Positions 32,045 through 41,833 of a DNA stretch of 64,000 nucleotides are shown piece after piece. Numbering within the stretch: the first letter of the stretch is position 1; each line of letters starts with the position of its first letter. Made by a program: the position numbers and the translations under genes. Source of the DNA: Clostridium yunnanense (GTDB lineage: Bacteria; Bacillota; Clostridia; Clostridiales; Clostridiaceae); the NCBI RefSeq assembly GCF_016595795.1, contig NZ_JAENHN010000002.1:1-64000 (forward strand), written 5' to 3'. Below the pieces are notes generated by a model that saw nothing but the letters and a program-made list of their open reading frames with translations, searched no databases and was not told the DNA's origin.

Positions 32045-34651
32045 TTATTTAGCATCGTACCAACTTTCACCTATATTAATATCAACTTCAAGTGGAACAT
32101 TAAGACTTACTGCACTTTCCATTTCTTGTTTTATAATAGTTTTTATTTGCTCTAGTTCTTCTGGCACCACATTTATTATAAGTTCATCGTGCACCTGAAG
32201 TATCAGTTTACTTTTCATCTTTTTCTCTTTTAATGTATTATATACACTTACCATGGCCACCTTTATTATATCTGCAGCACTTCCTTGAATAGGCGCGTTC
32301 ATGGCCAATCTCTCACCTAAAGATTTTACTATCTTGTTAGAAGCAGTTATCTCAGGTATAAATCTTCTTCTATTGAGTATAGTTGTAACATATCCATCTT
32401 TTCCTGCTTCTTTAATTATGTTATCCATGAACTCTCTGATTTTTGGATATCTTTCAAAGTATATATCCATATATTCTTTAGCTTCTTTTTTTGTAATATG
32501 AAGATCTTGTGAAAGGCTAAAATCACCAATACCATAAACTATTCCAAAATTAACAGCCTTAGCTCTGCTCCTCATTAGTTTTGTAACTTCATCTAACGGA
32601 GTTTTAAATACTTCCGAAGCTGTTTTTGTGTGAATATCTATATCATGCTTGAAGGCATCTATCATATTTTCATCATTTGCAATATGAGCTAACACTCTAA
32701 GCTCAATCTGAGAATAATCCGCTGAAAGTATCACATCGCCTTTTTCCCTAGGAATAAATACTTTTCTAATCTCTCTACCCATCTCATATTTTATAGGTAT
32801 ATTTTGAAGATTAGGTTCTGTAGATGAAAGCCTTCCAGTTGTGGTTACAGTTTGGTTGAAGTTAGAATGTATACATCCATCTTCATCCACAACCGCTTTT
32901 AAACCTTCTATATATGTTGAGTATATCTTTGTTAACTGTCTAAAGTACGTTATCTTATCTATTATAGGATGTTTGTCAGATAACTTTTCCAGTACCTCTG
33001 CATTTGTTGAATATCCTGTTTTTGTCTTTTTAACCACTGGCAAATCAAGCTTTTCAAATAGAATCTTTCCTAATTGCTTAGGAGAATTTATATTGAATTC
33101 CTCATCTGCAAGCTCATATATAGTCTTTTGACTTTCTTCTATTTCATTTTTAAACTTCACAGATAGTTCATCTAGTATCTTAGAGTTAACCTTAAAGCCA
33201 TACTCCTCCATAGAAGAAAGTACTAGTGTTAATGGAAGTTCAACTTCATATAATAATTTCCCCATGCCTGCTTCTTCAATCTTTGTCTTAAGATATGAAT
33301 ATAGCTTTTTCATATGAAAACATAGCTTCATATTCATTACAGTTTCATCACCTTTAGGGTCTTCTCCTACATACTCATTAACTAAAGTTAAAAGAGGATA
33401 AGTACCTTTTGATGAATCAATTAAATAAGCAGCTAAGGCAGTATCAAAGATAAGCCCCTTCATATCTATATCCAATTTTCTAAGAACAGTTAAGAAGTTC
33501 TTTACGTCATGACTTATTTTCTTTATGCTATCATCTTCAAAGAATTTTCTTATAAGACCAATTCCCTCTTCATTATTAATGCCTTCAAAAACTATTTCAT
33601 AATTTTTGTTACCATCTGATATGAATATTTTTTTTATGTTGATCATTGAATATTTACTTATTCCATCTAAATTAAAAGTAAAGTAAACTTCTTTTCCCAA
33701 AGCTTCTAAAGCTAATTTTAACTGATCGTTATTAGTTATACTCTCAAATTCTATATCAGTATCAACTGAGTCTCCGTCTCCAATTGCAGCTTCTGGTAAC
33801 TTATCAAGCAAGGATTTCATTTGGAGTTTAAAGAATAGCTTTCTAAGACCTTCATTATCATAGTTTTCATTAGATTTTATCTCATCTAAATCAAATTCTA
33901 TTGGAACTTCAGTATTTATAGTAGCTAGTCTCTTTGAGAATATTGCTTGTTCGCTGTACTGTATTAGATTTTCTTTAATCTTCTTACCACTTATTTCTTC
34001 TACATGCTCTAATACGCTCTCAACACTACCATAGGTTTGAATAAGCTTAAATGCAGTCTTTTCGCCTATGCCTGGAACTCCTGGTATATTATCTGACGGA
34101 TCTCCCATAAGGCCTTTAACATCAATGAATTGAGTTGGAGTAACCCCCATCTCTTCTACCATTCTAGCTCTTGTATATATTTCTCTCTCAGTAATTCCCT
34201 TTTTAGTTATTACTACATTTATATTATCTGATGCAAGCTGAAGAGCATCCTTATCTCCAGTTACTATATAAACTTCTATACCGTTCTCTTCTGCAAACTT
34301 AGCTAAACTTCCGATTAAATCATCTGCTTCATAACCATCCATTTCATAAATACTTATGCTAAACAAATTAAGCATTTCTTTTACTATCGGAAACTGTGCT
34401 GCAAGCTCTGGAGGCATTTTCTTTCTTCCAGCTTTATAATCTTGGTACTCTACATGTCTAAAGGTTGGTGCCTTCCTATCAAAAGTAGATACTATGTAGT
34501 CTGGTTTAAAGTCTTCTTTCATCTTAATAAGCATATTTGTAAATCCATAAACTGCATTTGTATATATGCCTTCATTTGTAGATAAAAGAGGAATTGCATA
34601 AAATGCTCTATTAAGCAAACTATTACCGTCCAATATCAATAAACGTTTCAT
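32045..34651 (-). CDS. polA: DNA polymerase I
   Basis: 868 residues acting in Okazaki-fragment processing and repair. The N-terminal 5'-3' exonuclease (about 1-290) has DGNSLLNRAFYA and GDKDALQLA. A central domain (about 300-470) follows, then a polymerase domain with DYSQIELRVLAHIA (about 640), KAVNFGIVYGIG and QVHDELI (about 820). The acidic residues of the proofreading exonuclease are missing in the central domain (FTFNLDG replaces the DxE motif), so 3'-5' proofreading should be absent, as in many Gram-positive Pol I enzymes. GGAGG precedes the ATG. Confidence 0.95.
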   Translation of the reverse strand: MKRLLILDGNSLLNRAFYAIPLLSTNEGIYTNAVYGFTNMLIKMKEDFKPDYIVSTFDRKAPTFRHVEYQDYKAGRKKMPPELAAQFPIVKEMLNLFSISIYEMDGYEADDLIGSLAKFAEENGIEVYIVTGDKDALQLASDNINVVITKKGITEREIYTRARMVEEMGVTPTQFIDVKGLMGDPSDNIPGVPGIGEKTAFKLIQTYGSVESVLEHVEEISGKKIKENLIQYSEQAIFSKRLATINTEVPIEFDLDEIKSNENYDNEGLRKLFFKLQMKSLLDKLPEAAIGDGDSVDTDIEFESITNNDQLKLALEALGKEVYFTFNLDGISKYSMINIKKIFISDGNKNYEIVFEGINNEEGIGLIRKFFEDDSIKKISHDVKNFLTVLRKLDIDMKGLIFDTALAAYLIDSSKGTYPLLTLVNEYVGEDPKGDETVMNMKLCFHMKKLYSYLKTKIEEAGMGKLLYEVELPLTLVLSSMEEYGFKVNSKILDELSVKFKNEIEESQKTIYELADEEFNINSPKQLGKILFEKLDLPVVKKTKTGYSTNAEVLEKLSDKHPIIDKITYFRQLTKIYSTYIEGLKAVVDEDGCIHSNFNQTVTTTGRLSSTEPNLQNIPIKYEMGREIRKVFIPREKGDVILSADYSQIELRVLAHIANDENMIDAFKHDIDIHTKTASEVFKTPLDEVTKLMRSRAKAVNFGIVYGIGDFSLSQDLHITKKEAKEYMDIYFERYPKIREFMDNIIKEAGKDGYVTTILNRRRFIPEITASNKIVKSLGERLAMNAPIQGSAADIIKVAMVSVYNTLKEKKMKSKLILQVHDELIINVVPEELEQIKTIIKQEMESAVSLNVPLEVDINIGESWYDAK

Positions 34652-35201
34652 AATTAATCCTCCAAATTCTTCTTTTAAAAGTACAAAACTAAAGTGAAAA
34701 TCTTTTACCTTATATTTTTAAGTGTATATATGATACTCGTAATTCCTATAATAATTTTATTGACTAAAAACTATAAGTATATTCTTACAAGAACAATTAA
34801 CAAAATGTAAGTTCTCTATCTCTTTATACATTATAATATAAACAGTATTTCTTTCCAACCATGTATATCCAATAAGTAAGCATTTTGAAGCAAATACCTA
34901 TAAAAATGTGGTTATAATGTATCCAAATTTACTAAAGATGAACCACTTCAATCTGAAAATATAAATTTTATAATGAAGTGGTTCATCCATAATAAGGTCA
35001 AATAAAACTATATATATTGATTTTTCTCATAAAAATTAAATTAATTCATCTTTAACTTATATTTTGTCTTAAGTCTGTTCGTATAATTATTCACAGATAT
35101 AAGTGATGTGCAAATTTGTAAAGAATAAAAAAAAGATTTTAATTATTGCTATGATTTGGTAAAATTCTATATAAAGAAATTTTTACAAGAGAGGTGTCAA
35201 A
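34652..35201. other. 550-base intergenic region between divergent genes
   Basis: This AT-rich region should hold the promoters of polA (minus strand; a TATAAT-like box near 34840) and of the aminopeptidase (plus strand). It also contains the short family 2 repeat at 34934-34989. I see no open frame with a ribosome site and no other structured element. Confidence 0.5.
34934..34989. repeat. Family 2 palindromic repeat, internally deleted copy
   Basis: 56 bp. AAAGATGAACCACTTCAATC and ATGAAGTGGTTCATC are the family 2 ends, with only AATATAAATTTTAT-like sequence between. The GC-rich core stem is missing. Confidence 0.65.
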
Positions 35202-36431
35202 ATGAAAGAAGATTTTTTAAGAAAATACGCTGAGCTCGCAGTAAAAACTGGTGTTAACATACAAAAGGGACAGCTTTTAGTTATTACTTCACCAATCGAG
35301 TGTGCTCCTTTTACTAGATTAGCTACAGAAGTTGCTTATGAAGCTGGTGCAAAGGACGTTATCGTTCAATGGAATGATGAAATCTGCACTAAGATTAAAT
35401 ATTTAAAGGCTCCTGAAGAAGTATTTGATACAATTCCTAAGTGGATGGTTGATTCTAGAGTTTCATCTGCAAAAGAAGGAGCTGCTTTTTTAAGTATATC
35501 CGCTGCAGATCCTGAACTTTTAAAAGATGTTGATCCTAAAAGAATTGCAAGGTCTCAAAAAACTTCTCAGTTAGCTTTAAAGGAATTTAGTGAAAGATTG
35601 ATGAGCAATAAAAATTCTTGGGCTGTAGTTTCAATTCCAACTAAAGGATGGGCTACTAAAGTGTTTCCAAACAACACACCTGAAGAAGCTGTTGAGCTAT
35701 TATGGAATGAAATCTTTAAAGTAGTTAGAGTTGATAGTGAAGATCCAGTGGCAGCTTGGGATACTCATAAAAATACCCTAAGTGAAAAAATGAATTTCCT
35801 TAACTCTAAAAATTTCAAATCTTTACATTATAAAAATGGAAAAGGAACTGATTTAACTATTGAGCTTCCAGAAGGTCATATATGGGCTGGTGGAGCTGAT
35901 TATACTGCTGATGGTGTTGAATTTATAGCAAATATGCCTACTGAGGAAGTATTTACTCTTCCAAAGAAAACAGGAGTAAATGGAGTGGTATATAGTTCAA
36001 AACCTCTTAACTATGGCGGAAATTTAATTGATGAATTCTCTGTTACCTTCAAGGATGGAAGGATAATCGATTTCGCTGCTGAAAAAGGTTATGACACCTT
36101 AAAAAATATAGTTGAGACAGATGAAGGCTCTCACTATCTAGGTGAAGTTGCTCTTGTACCTTTTGATTCACCAATATCTAATTCAGGTATAATCTTTTTT
36201 AATACTTTATATGATGAAAATGCATCCTGCCATCTTGCAATTGGAGCTTCATATCCTATATGTATAAAGGATGGAGAAAACCTTAGTGAAGAAGAGCTAG
36301 AAAAAAAAGGTGCAAATCAATCCATAACTCATATCGACTTTATGGTTGGAACTGAAGACCTTGAAATAATAGGAACTACTAATAAAGGCGAAGAAATTCA
36401 AGTATTTAAGAATGGCAACTGGGCTTTTTAA
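35202..36431 (+). CDS. Aminopeptidase, peptidase family M29 (AmpS-like)
   Basis: 409 residues, full length for M29 metallo-aminopeptidases. These remove N-terminal residues using two metals such as cobalt or zinc. Family motifs are the opening LRKYAELAVKTGVNIQKGQ, DEGSHYLGEVALVP (metal-ligand Glu and His, about residue 305), TLYDENASCHLAIG (His, about 345) and HIDFMVGTEDLEIIG (about 378-392). GAGAGG precedes the ATG. Monocistronic with a strong bidirectional terminator downstream. Cytoplasmic peptide turnover is the likely role. Confidence 0.92.
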   Translation: MKEDFLRKYAELAVKTGVNIQKGQLLVITSPIECAPFTRLATEVAYEAGAKDVIVQWNDEICTKIKYLKAPEEVFDTIPKWMVDSRVSSAKEGAAFLSISAADPELLKDVDPKRIARSQKTSQLALKEFSERLMSNKNSWAVVSIPTKGWATKVFPNNTPEEAVELLWNEIFKVVRVDSEDPVAAWDTHKNTLSEKMNFLNSKNFKSLHYKNGKGTDLTIELPEGHIWAGGADYTADGVEFIANMPTEEVFTLPKKTGVNGVVYSSKPLNYGGNLIDEFSVTFKDGRIIDFAAEKGYDTLKNIVETDEGSHYLGEVALVPFDSPISNSGIIFFNTLYDENASCHLAIGASYPICIKDGENLSEEELEKKGANQSITHIDFMVGTEDLEIIGTTNKGEEIQVFKNGNWAF

Positions 36432-36494
36432 CTGATATTATAATAAAGTCTTTGCATAAATTTTATGAAATAATTGCGTAAGATAAGCTAAAGA

Positions 36495-36553
36495 TAAAGT
36501 AGGTGTGTTTAAACTAATTGCTTGTTAGTTTTAACATCACCTACTTTATTGCA
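36495..36553. terminator. Bidirectional terminator between convergent genes
   Basis: AAAGTAGGTG and CACCTACTTT arms plus an inner AAACTAA/TTAGTTT stem form a long hairpin between the aminopeptidase and the glycosyltransferase genes. Confidence 0.8.
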
Positions 36554-36587
36554 TCTTCATGCTAATATTTATAAATTACATGTATAT

Positions 36588-38036
36588 CTAATTATTTATT
36601 ATTTTCTTTCTCATTAAAATATTATCAATAGAGATCTTAATCATAAATATAATTAATATAATATTTAAAACTGCTGTAAGCATACCAATTCTATCAAACA
36701 GTACCTTGCTAATATTTCCACCCAATACATCATATAAAACTGTATGGGTATTTATGTAGGAAGTAATACTAAATCCAATACTTAGTATAAAAAATCTTTT
36801 ATCTTTCAAATATATAAAGCTAAAAATTGAAATTATTACCGCTGGGTATAAATATCTTTCATGCATACCTACTGAAAGCGTGAATACTCCTACTATCTGA
36901 ATAAGAGCTGATAAAAATGAATACTTCTCCTTATTGCCCTTATAATAAATAAACCAAGAAAATAGAGTAGTTAAAACAATAAATATCATTCCAATTGAAT
37001 GATACGATACCATAAATAAAATCTTCGAATGCTCTAAAAAGTTTCCTTTAAATAAAAAATATAGATTAAAAGCATTCATAGTTATATATGGATATTCAGT
37101 TATGGTTTTCTTGTAAAGCTCAAGGATCCAAAGCAAGTTTCTTCCTGCATTAAATGGAAATATAACAATGAAAGTAACTATTAATCCTGTTAGTATTGCT
37201 ACACCAAAATTTTTAATTTTCTTTCTTCGTACAAGTTCAAAAAACATTACCGGTAAAAACACTATTCCTTGTGGTTTCATAAGTACTGATAAAGCAAACA
37301 TTACTGAAGATAATTTTAATTTTTCTTGTACTATAAAATATATAGCTAACACTATTAAAATAGTGAACACTGAATCAACTTGCCCCCATAAACAGGAATT
37401 GATAATCGTAGCTGGGTTAAACAAATAAAAAAGCGCTATAAATGCACTTATTTCTATAGAACTATACTTTTTAGCAACTCTATAGACTAAGTATGATGCT
37501 CCTAGATCTGATATTATAGCCGGTAGCTTAATTACTAAGATATAATATTTACTTAAAAAACTTAAGCTATTTAACTTTCCTATTACGAATAGTACATACA
37601 TATATAATGGAGGATAATCAGCAAATCCTTTGCTGACATAAAATTCAGTAAAATTCCTTGAAACTTTGGTGGACCAAGTAGTAAACCATCCAATATCAAA
37701 GGTGTGGCCATTAACTAAATTTGCAAGTATAACCCTTAAGATTAATGCTACAAAACCAGCAATTATAATTGCTCTTTTCTCACTAATAACAGTCAACTTA
37801 GCTTTGTTTTCAATAAAAAGATAATATCCCAAAACAGCAAAAATAAAAAAAATCACCGACAGAAAAGACACATATTCTAAATATGAAAGGTCGGTTCTTT
37901 TTATATAAACTTTATCTATTATTGTAAGATAAGAACTTTTCTTAATAAAAACATATATGAAGGTTGGTACAAATGCTAATAAACATATTTTAATCATTAA
38001 AATAAATTTTATTGAAACATTTTTTGTTTTCTTCAT
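36588..38036 (-). CDS. GT-C-type membrane glycosyltransferase
   Basis: 482 residues with about eleven membrane helices. The first extracellular loop contains GHTFDIGWFTTWS and DYPPLYMYV, a later one LWGQVDSVFTI, and then MKPQGIVFLPVMFFE. These are marks of GT-C enzymes that use polyprenyl-phosphate sugars (mannosyltransferase or PMT-like, GT87-like). It probably decorates cell-wall polymers or surface proteins. AAGGGAG precedes the ATG. It stands alone, with no glycan cluster nearby. Confidence 0.75.
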   Translation of the reverse strand: MKKTKNVSIKFILMIKICLLAFVPTFIYVFIKKSSYLTIIDKVYIKRTDLSYLEYVSFLSVIFFIFAVLGYYLFIENKAKLTVISEKRAIIIAGFVALILRVILANLVNGHTFDIGWFTTWSTKVSRNFTEFYVSKGFADYPPLYMYVLFVIGKLNSLSFLSKYYILVIKLPAIISDLGASYLVYRVAKKYSSIEISAFIALFYLFNPATIINSCLWGQVDSVFTILIVLAIYFIVQEKLKLSSVMFALSVLMKPQGIVFLPVMFFELVRRKKIKNFGVAILTGLIVTFIVIFPFNAGRNLLWILELYKKTITEYPYITMNAFNLYFLFKGNFLEHSKILFMVSYHSIGMIFIVLTTLFSWFIYYKGNKEKYSFLSALIQIVGVFTLSVGMHERYLYPAVIISIFSFIYLKDKRFFILSIGFSITSYINTHTVLYDVLGGNISKVLFDRIGMLTAVLNIILIIFMIKISIDNILMRKKIINN

Positions 38037-38121
38037 TATTTCACTCCCTTTGGTATATTATGTTTATTATCCCCTTCAATTTGCCAAATTATAACTCAAT
38101 AGTAATATTATTTGAAAATAG

Positions 38122-38157
38122 AAAAAACCTCACCGAAGTTACCTTCTTCAGTGAAGT
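38122..38157 (-). terminator. Terminator of the DUF2087 gene
   Basis: Minus-strand AACTTCACTGAAG pairs with CTTCGGTGAGGTT and is followed by six T. Confidence 0.8.
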
Positions 38158-38196
38158 TATTTATATCAGCCTTCCAAGGCAAGCATAAGAAACCCA

Positions 38197-38961
38197 TTAC
38201 TCTTTAACCCAATAATACATGCAATCCTTTGTTCTATCAAGAAAACCATACTCGATAAGATATCTTCTAAGTGTTGCATAGTCGTCAAATATCCTCATTA
38301 GTACTCTATTAACTTCTTTCTCCGTATACTTATTACCTCTTGAAAAATTAGTTATTATCTCAGAAAGTATTGCTAGTTTTTTCTTCTCTTTAGAAGGAAA
38401 AACCTTTAAAGCACCATTTTCATCAAAATAATTTTTTCTTATATCATTTCTCTCTTGTTCACTTATATTATATCGTTCATCTAAAGTAGTTGCTGAAAGA
38501 TGTGCATTGACAAGTTTAGAACCATCCATTTCTTCATCCTCCTTTGAATTATTCTTCATAAGACCCAAAATCGCAAGAAGGGATTTTGCTTGAAGTTCTT
38601 TTTCTTTTAATTTAAATCTATAACTTCTAACTGTAGATAAAGATACCCCCATATTCGCTCCGATTTCCTTATCACTTAACCCCTGATAAGTAAGCTTTAT
38701 AAAATCTTTCACAGTCTCACTTAGGCCTGTTATCTTCTTGTTTCTTTCTATAAGAAAATCAAACATATCACCATGAGCTTCTTCAATATGCTTCTCACAG
38801 CATTTTTCTGCATCATAAAACTCTTCATTAATCTTATAGATTCTTCCTTGTTCAAAGATAGATCCACAAATCAAGCATTTAAAGTGCTTTTTTCTATGGT
38901 CGTAAAAATATCCTTTCTCTATTTCTTCTAGTTCATAATCAAACAAGTAATCCTTTTCCAT
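38197..38961 (-). CDS. Zinc-finger, helix-turn-helix and DUF2087 regulator
   Basis: 254 residues in three parts. First is a cysteine and histidine finger (CLICG about 29, CCEKHIEEAH about 54). Next is a LuxR/GerE-like HTH (LTYQGLSDKEIGANMGVSLSTVRSYRFKLK, shown here only by its key residues, about 88-117). Last is a C-terminal DUF2087 domain (VFPSKEKKKLAILSEI and YTEKEVNRVLMRIFDDYATLRRYLIEYGFL). DUF2087 proteins are presumed transcriptional regulators. AGGTGAT precedes the ATG. No target is evident. Confidence 0.75.
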   Translation of the reverse strand: MEKDYLFDYELEEIEKGYFYDHRKKHFKCLICGSIFEQGRIYKINEEFYDAEKCCEKHIEEAHGDMFDFLIERNKKITGLSETVKDFIKLTYQGLSDKEIGANMGVSLSTVRSYRFKLKEKELQAKSLLAILGLMKNNSKEDEEMDGSKLVNAHLSATTLDERYNISEQERNDIRKNYFDENGALKVFPSKEKKKLAILSEIITNFSRGNKYTEKEVNRVLMRIFDDYATLRRYLIEYGFLDRTKDCMYYWVKE

Positions 38962-39167
38962 ATTATCACCTCAATAACATTATATGCATGTTGTTATATT
39001 TTATCAACACTTTTTAATAAAATTTATATATAAATAAACAATATATTTATATATTTACACTTATTCTTTTAATAGCAATTACCTATTTTAGTCCATATTA
39101 ATAATTACTCCCCCTTTTAAATCATTAATATTTATTTTTATATTTGCTTAGATTTGTTATATAATAT

Positions 39168-39206
39168 ATTGAAGTAAAAAATGAGCTCTGCTTAATTTCA
39201 ACAATA
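39168..39206. repeat. Minimal family 1-like palindrome
   Basis: ATTGAAGTAA...TTAATTTCAACAAT with ATGAGCT in the middle is the outermost part of a family 1 repeat reduced to about 39 bp. It lies in the promoter region of the VOC gene. Confidence 0.4.
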
Positions 39207-39249
39207 TATTTAAGCATAAAAAAACATTATTAAAGGAGACCTAAATATT

Positions 39250-39636
39250 ATGAAAATCAATGCTGTTCATCATATAGCAATAATCTGCTCAAACTATGAA
39301 AGATCTAAAGATTTTTATGTTAATAAGCTTGGATTTACTATAGAAAGAGAAGTATATAGAAAAGAAAGAGATTCCTATAAACTAGATCTCAATGTCAATG
39401 GAATATATCAAATTGAGCTTTTTTCATTTCCTAATTGTCCACCAAGACCAAGCTACCCAGAAGCAAGAGGTTTAAGACATCTATCTTTTGAGGTAGATAA
39501 TATAGAAGAAGCAGTTCTCGAATTAAACGAGAAAGGTATAGTTACTGAGCCTATAAGAATTGATGAATTTACTAACAAACGTTTTACTTTCTTTGAAGAT
39601 CCAGACAATCTTCCTTTAGAAATATATGAAAAATAG
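39250..39636 (+). CDS. VOC-family metalloprotein (GloA2/YaeR-like)
   Basis: 128 residues forming one vicinal-oxygen-chelate unit: HHIAIICSNYERSKDFYVNKLGF, LRHLSFEVDNIEEA and FFEDPDNLPLEIYE supply the usual His, Glu, His and Glu metal ligands. Relatives are annotated as glyoxalase-like or YaeR; the substrate is generally unknown. AAAGGAG precedes the ATG. The stop codon lies inside the arm of a bidirectional terminator shared with nagZ. Confidence 0.85.
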   Translation: MKINAVHHIAIICSNYERSKDFYVNKLGFTIEREVYRKERDSYKLDLNVNGIYQIELFSFPNCPPRPSYPEARGLRHLSFEVDNIEEAVLELNEKGIVTEPIRIDEFTNKRFTFFEDPDNLPLEIYEK

Positions 39637-39663
39637 CCTTTGAATTTCTCAAAGGCTATTTTA
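39630..39663. terminator. Bidirectional terminator between the VOC gene and nagZ
   Basis: AATAGCCTTTGA and TCAAAGGCTATT are perfect 12-bp arms with flanking A and T runs. The hairpin overlaps the ends of both converging genes. Confidence 0.85.
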
Positions 39664-40930
39664 TCGTTCCTGAAATAGAGGTAATATTATTGTTTATATC
39701 TTGTATGTTATACTCTTGCTTCTCCTCACCAAGCTTATACTTATCCTTTAGCTTTAATATCCTATATACCTTTTCATCAATTTGCTGTTCTGTTATTTCT
39801 TTATTATTAACTGCTGTCTTTATAGATTCAATAACAGTTTTTTCTTTATTGTAATCATGGCATACAAGAACTATATCACTTCCGGCTTTTAGAGAGGTTA
39901 CCGCAGCTCTATTTATATCATAGTTTAAGGTTATTGCTCCCATGGTCATGTCATCAGTTATTATAACTCCATTAAATCCAAGTTCTTTTCTAAGTATATC
40001 TGATATCACTACTCTTGAAAGTGATGATGGATATGTTTTGTCAATGCTTGGTAACAATATATGTGCTACCATAACCATGTCAGCTCCATTATCTATTGCT
40101 TTTTCAAAAGGTATAAGTTCAAAGCTTCTCAATCTATTGATATCAGTATTTACTGTTGGAAGCCCTTTATGAGAATCCACTGAAGTATCTCCATGACCTG
40201 GAAAGTGTTTAACTGCCGATATTATGTTCTTAGATTGGATTCCTTTCATTGTAGCCACTCCGAGTTTTGATACTAACTCCGAATTACTGCCAAAAGACCT
40301 ATCACCTATAATTGGATTGTTAGGGTTACTATTTATATCTAATACCGGTGCAAAATCTAGATTAAATCCTACCGAACTAACTTCTTCTCCTAAGATTTCA
40401 CCAATCTTTCTTGAGATTCCCTCATCATTTTTCTTTCCAATAGTTCCACTACTAGGGAGCTTTTTATATTCAGCAGGCATTCTTGAAACCCTTCCACCTT
40501 CTTCATCCACTGCTAAGAATAGAGGAATACCTGCTCCATTTGTATTTTTTAATGTTTTAACTAAAGTCAAAGCTTGATTTTTACTACTTATATTTTCTTT
40601 AAAAAAGATTACTCCACCCACATGGTATTTCTGTATAAGTTCCTTTGTGTTTTCATTTACTTCAGTACCTTCCACACCTACGATTGTAAGTTGGCCTATT
40701 TTTTCATCCAAAGTTAAAGTTTTTAGCTTTTCTTTAATAGGATCTTTCTCCTCAATAGGAGGAGTATTGACATTAGAACCATTTTCATTCGATCCATTGT
40801 TCTGATCAGCTTGATTGTTCCTTGAGAAAAATTTATCTAAATATAAATTTCCTCCGCCAATATAAAAACCACCTACAAATGCAAATATTATAAAAAGTAC
40901 AGCTATAAAGGTTATTAGGAACTTACGCAT
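39656..40930 (-). CDS. nagZ: Beta-N-acetylhexosaminidase (GH3, NagZ-like), exported
   Basis: 424 residues. An N-terminal signal or anchor helix (about 3-25) and an Asn-rich linker precede a GH3 catalytic domain. Visible motifs are DEEGGRVSRMP, GFNLDFAPVLDIN, KHFPGHGDTSVDSHKGLP (His of the mobile loop, about 242) and the nucleophile region ITDDMTMGAI. It releases GlcNAc from muropeptides or glycoproteins outside the membrane. It lies 14 bases downstream of tyrA with no terminator, so it is probably the last gene of the aro operon transcript despite its unrelated function. Confidence 0.88.
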   Translation of the reverse strand: MRKFLITFIAVLFIIFAFVGGFYIGGGNLYLDKFFSRNNQADQNNGSNENGSNVNTPPIEEKDPIKEKLKTLTLDEKIGQLTIVGVEGTEVNENTKELIQKYHVGGVIFFKENISSKNQALTLVKTLKNTNGAGIPLFLAVDEEGGRVSRMPAEYKKLPSSGTIGKKNDEGISRKIGEILGEEVSSVGFNLDFAPVLDINSNPNNPIIGDRSFGSNSELVSKLGVATMKGIQSKNIISAVKHFPGHGDTSVDSHKGLPTVNTDINRLRSFELIPFEKAIDNGADMVMVAHILLPSIDKTYPSSLSRVVISDILRKELGFNGVIITDDMTMGAITLNYDINRAAVTSLKAGSDIVLVCHDYNKEKTVIESIKTAVNNKEITEQQIDEKVYRILKLKDKYKLGEEKQEYNIQDINNNITSISGTIK

Positions 40931-40944
40931 ACTACACCACCATT

Positions 40945-41778
40945 CTAAAGTTTTTCTCTTCTCCTTGAAGATTCTTTAAAGATTTCTATAAGCTTCTCTT
41001 TATCATTATTAACTAAAGATTTTTTTATATCCTCAAGTTTTCCCTGAAAAACTTCAATGGTGCTTATTAAATTTTCTCTATTTGATAAAAAAAGTTCACT
41101 CCATAATTCTTCGTTTATATTAGCAATCCTAGTAAGATCTCTGTAACTATCACCAATAAGTTCACCAGTTGGATATTTATCATCATCACTGTTTACTAAT
41201 GCTACTGCCATAGCATGTGGAAGCTGAGAAGTATATGCAACTATTTTATCATGCTCATAAGGATTTACTTTTTTTACGTTAGAAAATCCTATAGAATAAA
41301 CTAAGTCTTCAACAATCTTAAGATTCTCAGCTTTATTATTATGATGAGGTGTTAATATATAGTTAGCCCCTTTAAACACCTCTGCTGATGCAAAGTCAAT
41401 TCCTTTTTTCTCTCTTCCTGCCATGGGATGACCAAATACAAAATCTACGTTTTCTCCGACAGAATCTAGTATATCATCTACCATTATTCCTTTGACACCA
41501 GTAGCATCAGTAATGATTGCTCCCTTTTTAAAATACTGCTTATTGCTTTCGATAAATTTAAGTACAGACATTGGATATATACATAAAATCACTAAATCAG
41601 ATATTTCTAAAGGTTCTTTTCCATCTAAATATCCTTTTTTTATTATCCCAAGACTTTCAGCCTTATTTAATGTAGATATATCATTATCTATACCATAGAC
41701 TTCATGTTCCTCAAATGCCTTTAAAGCCTTAGCAAAGGAACCGCCTATAACACCTAGCCCCACTATAGTTATATTCAT
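40945..41778 (-). CDS. tyrA: Prephenate dehydrogenase
   Basis: About 277 residues. Oxidative decarboxylation of prephenate to 4-hydroxyphenylpyruvate for tyrosine synthesis. An NAD-binding Rossmann motif GLGVIGGSFAKAL (about 8-20), GHPMAGREKKGIDFA (catalytic His) and a dimerisation helical domain are present; there is no ACT domain. The ATG at 41778 follows GGGGG by 6 bases; another ATG two codons earlier abuts that site and is less likely. It is the last biosynthetic gene of the aro operon. Confidence 0.92.
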   Translation of the reverse strand: MNITIVGLGVIGGSFAKALKAFEEHEVYGIDNDISTLNKAESLGIIKKGYLDGKEPLEISDLVILCIYPMSVLKFIESNKQYFKKGAIITDATGVKGIMVDDILDSVGENVDFVFGHPMAGREKKGIDFASAEVFKGANYILTPHHNNKAENLKIVEDLVYSIGFSNVKKVNPYEHDKIVAYTSQLPHAMAVALVNSDDDKYPTGELIGDSYRDLTRIANINEELWSELFLSNRENLISTIEVFQGKLEDIKKSLVNNDKEKLIEIFKESSRRREKL

Positions 41779-41833
41779 TTTCATCCCCCGATGTTCGAAT
41801 TTTACTAAATAAACATTTGTCTTTTTAAAATAT

